Source: Haliclystus octoradiatus
Lineage: Eukaryota > Cnidaria > Staurozoa > Stauromedusae > Haliclystidae
DNA: 64,000 nt
Reading direction: 5' to 3'
NCBI GenBank assembly: GCA_916610825.1
Contig: OU744452.1
Location: 16,207,103 to 16,271,102 of the forward strand
The notes beneath the pieces are model-generated. The model searched no databases. It was not told where the DNA came from and worked only from the letters and a program-made list of their open reading frames with translations. The position numbers and the translations under genes were made by a program. Shown piece by piece: positions 60,947-64,000 of this stretch (the stretch's first letter is position 1; every line of letters starts with the position of its first letter).

Positions 60947-61044
60947 AAGCCCCGGCCAAGTTACTTTTTATCGGATTCAACATACATCGGATTTTGTTGA
61001 ATTCATGAACGTTTGCGAAATAAAAAGTCATTTGGCCGGGGCTT
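60947..61044. mobile_element. 98-bp palindromic mini-element
   Basis: Inverted ends AAGCCCCGGCCAAGTTACTT and (reverse) AAGCCCCGGCCAAATGACTT, continuing TTTTAT, around a loop of about 45 bp. GC-rich ends in AT-rich DNA, like the element at 45041, but a different sequence. Confidence 0.7.
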
Positions 61045-61379
61045 AATACATAATACAGCATAACGAACACAAGTGCAAATACTTGGATAATACCGGCAGT
61101 CTATAATAATCGATTTACTTGATATCGTTTGATATGCTACTCATTTCTAAATTATAATTGAATCACCTTGATCTACAATTACTCCTTATTAAATTGTACG
61201 TGACAAAACCTTCAAGATACATATTTATGTACTTGCATATATACAGTGTATATTATTATATAGACAGCTGGAATTCTGATACAGTCAATTGGGCCACCTG
61301 AATTTTTTCTGACAAAAAACGCGAAAAACAAAAACTGGTCGCGACAATGATGTGGCAGGTCAATATTTTACACGTGGTA

Positions 61380-61421
61380 CCATAGTCAATAGAATAGAAA
61401 TTTCTATTCTATTGACTATGG
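61380..61421. repeat. Perfect 42-bp palindrome
   Basis: CCATAGTCAATAGAATAGAA is followed immediately by its reverse complement with an AAATTT centre and no loop. All 21 base pairs match. Confidence 0.9.
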
Positions 61422-63208
61422 TGATACTGACTGCAGTACGAAACATTTCAAAACAAAAACAGATCTATTTATAGCGTATCAAAAGGGATCAATCTCAAGT
61501 AATCGCATTTTGGTATTAAATCGGCATATTTGAATATGCAGTATGATATGCTTATTGTTCACAAACATGTCAATTAAATATAGATAGTATAATTTGTATC
61601 ACAATTCATGATTTTTGAAAAAAAATGATAACGATGAAGGGTTAACATTTTGTATTTATTATTTAGATTTCCAAAGTGAGGTCTCAGTGGTGAAGTCCCT
61701 TCGTGGTTGATTTTTTTTTTTTTACAATATATCAAAACAAATTTTTATGAAAACATATAGAAGGTTCACAAATATATTTATATTCAAATTAATTTTTTAT
61801 TTTAATTATTTTTACTTAATATGTGGTTAATAGGTTAACAAAACAATTATACAACGAGTCATGACGTATCATCAGATAATTTCCTATACGCATTGATTGT
61901 AAGATCATCAATACAAATTAATGAGATATTCAAAGTAGCTAGGCAATATTTATAATATGCTGACCCAATCTATCTTAAAAAAACCGTTCAATAATATCCG
62001 AATGATTTGAAAAGGGCATTGTAATGGCAGATATTGTAAAGAGCCTATCAAAGGCAATGACATTGTGTGCAGCTGTCAATCAAACAGTATACTTGATAAA
62101 AGATATCTCGTCACATACAAAATAAAAATGGTAAGCATTAGTGATACTCAATTTAAATCAAAGATTAAATTAAATTAAATTAAGACTAAATCGATCAATC
62201 GGAATCCCGTTGCATTCTGTCCAGTTTGAAATAAAAACAGGATTAATTTTTCAACGTCTTGTTTTAATATACAGATCGTATATTCTGAGGTAAAGTGTGG
62301 TGTTAAGGGAACAGAAATGACAGGACTATATTATTATATGATACTAATAATATCAAACGTGGATTCATAGCAACGAGTCCGCAAAAAAGATAAACAAAAT
62401 CAGGCTTAATAAGAAATTCAATAGTTTTCAATTGGCTTTGTGATGAGTTGTTACTATGTGTATTGATGGACGTCAGACACATGGATCCACGAGATAAATC
62501 AATACATTTTATTTAACTCTGATTATGTTATATATTCTGGTTGCATGTAGCAACGTACAACGAATAGTTGGTATACTTCAGTTCGGGATTTATCCTTAGC
62601 TAGAAGAGAGGCGACATCGTTAAGAGGCCATGTCCAATATCTCTACAGGCTTATTTCGCCTAGGAAAATACGTGCAAAATAATTAATAGTAATCTGGAAT
62701 TCTGGGTCAATCCCAGATCCCCATCTACACACCAAGAACAGCTAGTGCTTGTCACATAATTATATATAGTCCTGCTTTTGCGATTGTTCTTACACTTTTC
62801 TTATCAAATTCATTTAGTAGATACTTATAGTAATTATGTCATTTGTTACAAATTTAAAATTTAATAAGCAAGAACTTATTGATTATCATAGTAATTCATG
62901 TCAAATAATGTATAGCTAAAATGTGAGAATGCAATAGGCTGTGATTAAAGGAGCAAAAATGACCGGCAGGCGCATGTTTGGCGTAGGATCACGTGCATGT
63001 TTATTGTTTATAACACAATGTTCATTGTTGACATGAATTTATTACAAATTAGGCTAGCGTATAACAATAGTTTCAAAGCGAGACGGTTGAATTACGCTAA
63101 GCATAAATTCAAATTGATCTCGCAGCGATCGCCGGTCAATTTTGCCCCTTTAAACGGAAAAACAATTAAACAGACTGAAACTTTCGAAAATTTACAAGGA
63201 AATTTATA

Positions 63209-63372
63209 ATGGGCTTCGTGGTGAATATCTCTCCAAATACGGGAGCCACAGACTACCTGGTTAGCTGCATCGCTGACCCTTCTAAGAAGATAATAGTATC
63301 AGAAGAAGACTACGTTTACGATCACGTCACTGGGCATTATACCATGGTCCAAAATATCACGGTCAGGGTTAT
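63209..63372 (+). CDS. Candidate coding exon, possible fibronectin-III-like segment
   Basis: Open from ATG 63209 to a strong donor (GTT AT|GTGAGT), 54 codons plus two bases. The composition is protein-like and less AT-rich than its surroundings: NISPNTGATDYLVSC, VSEEDYVYDHVTG, YTMVQNITVRV. The pattern of alternating hydrophobic residues around a Cys resembles a beta-sandwich (FN3-like) repeat, but I cannot confirm it. There is no signal peptide. A second possible coding piece, after the acceptor TTTGCTGCAG at 63922, reads LLETAATSPAPLPDPSSES in a different phase, so the two do not join directly. Either this gene continues past the window or the call is wrong. Confidence 0.35.
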
Positions 63373-64000
63373 GTGAGTGACTTTCTAATCTAATCTGATA
63401 ATCACATTTAAGATCGAAATAAAATTAACGACACAAAAGATAAAATGTATTTTGCAGTGATCAGTTACAATAACAAAATCATAGTATTTTGAATATTATT
63501 AATACTATAGTAACGTATTCTCAATTAAATCAATAGCGTTTAAAAAGGTAGATGTTTAATACGACGAAGGTATACTACAGTATTACAGTACAACGGTTAA
63601 TTGAAAGTCCAGCTCCCAGCATGTTCGGATAAACAGTTTAGAATAAATCCAACTTTTCCTACATTGTCTATTCCCGTAACAAATTATATCTACACAACAA
63701 TATTTTAACATCTTTAAATTAATTTAGATGTCAGAATCGTATGGTTTTTATGTATATCACTTTCCGTATCACGTAATACTGGTACACACCCAGTGCGGAG
63801 CCGGGACCCTTTTGCCAATGATTGGAAAGGATTTCAATTGAGTAATGCATAGGATAGCAGCATAGCTAGCATATAATACGTAAAGATATATATTCAGATT
63901 AAATTAATTATTTTGCTGCAGGCCTACTTGAAACAGCTGCAACAAGTCCAGCGCCTCTTCCTGACCCATCTTCAGAAAGCATTAACTTGATTGTATGTTC
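63373..64000. other. Right edge of the window
   Basis: AT-rich DNA, then a possible acceptor (TGCTGCAG) at about 63915-63922 followed by an open, Pro/Ser-rich frame running to the end. It could be another exon of the gene starting at 63209. Confidence 0.3.

Larger units (their letters stand above)
59841..63208. other. Intergenic region upstream of adducin
   Basis: About 3.4 kb with no supported gene. Holds the 98-bp palindromic element at 60947, the perfect palindrome at 61380 and AT-rich DNA. A run of T near 61710 and AT-rich low-complexity sequence follow. Confidence 0.55.

Noticed and set aside
1-64000. CRISPR array, bacterial operon or phage island
   Set aside because: No regularly spaced short repeats with unique spacers; tandem arrays are contiguous, and genes have spliceosomal introns.

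Overview
This window looks like nuclear DNA of an invertebrate animal. It is AT-rich and has many introns with GT-AG boundaries, tRNA-derived SINEs, non-LTR retrotransposon remains and many short inverted-repeat DNA transposons. All recognisable proteins are metazoan. A marine invertebrate, possibly a tunicate, would fit the gene set and compact exons, but nothing in the window proves the taxon. I see no bacterial operons, CRISPR array, rRNA or intact functional tRNA gene.

Layout: (1) 823-2377, plus strand: an EGR-type zinc-finger transcription factor in two exons. (2) 3203-23312, minus strand: a complete cyclic-nucleotide phosphodiesterase of the PDE5/6/11 group. I could join 23 phase-consistent constitutive coding positions plus one duplicated position. 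It has tandem GAF domains, an HD catalytic domain and a C-terminal CaaX box. (3) 24424-35374, minus strand: an LRRC27-like leucine-rich-repeat/coiled-coil gene in ten exons. One of its introns holds a 0.9-kb open frame that is phase-compatible as an alternative last exon. (4) 39634-40842, plus strand: an intronless class A GPCR. (5) 47686-59666, minus strand: adducin in eight exons, with an aldolase-II-like head and a MARCKS-like basic tail. (6) 63209-63372, plus strand: a candidate isolated exon at the right edge.

The space between and inside the genes is dominated by mobile DNA: a 1.58-kb non-autonomous hAT element with an 8-bp target duplication, two hAT-type MITEs with poly-G ends, a PIF/Harbinger-type MITE, TA-flanked MITEs, two SINE families with target duplications, and a decayed LINE whose endonuclease part is inverted relative to its reverse transcriptase. 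There are also several foldback structures and three tandem arrays (93, 105 and 51 bp).

The most interesting gene-level result is a pair of homologous 101-bp exons in the phosphodiesterase catalytic domain (7229-7329 and 6733-6833). They have the same length and phase and encode different versions of the same 33-residue segment. Using both or neither breaks the frame, so they should be mutually exclusive. Exon coordinates were derived by hand from reading frames, splice consensus and remembered family motifs; no database search or transcript data was available.
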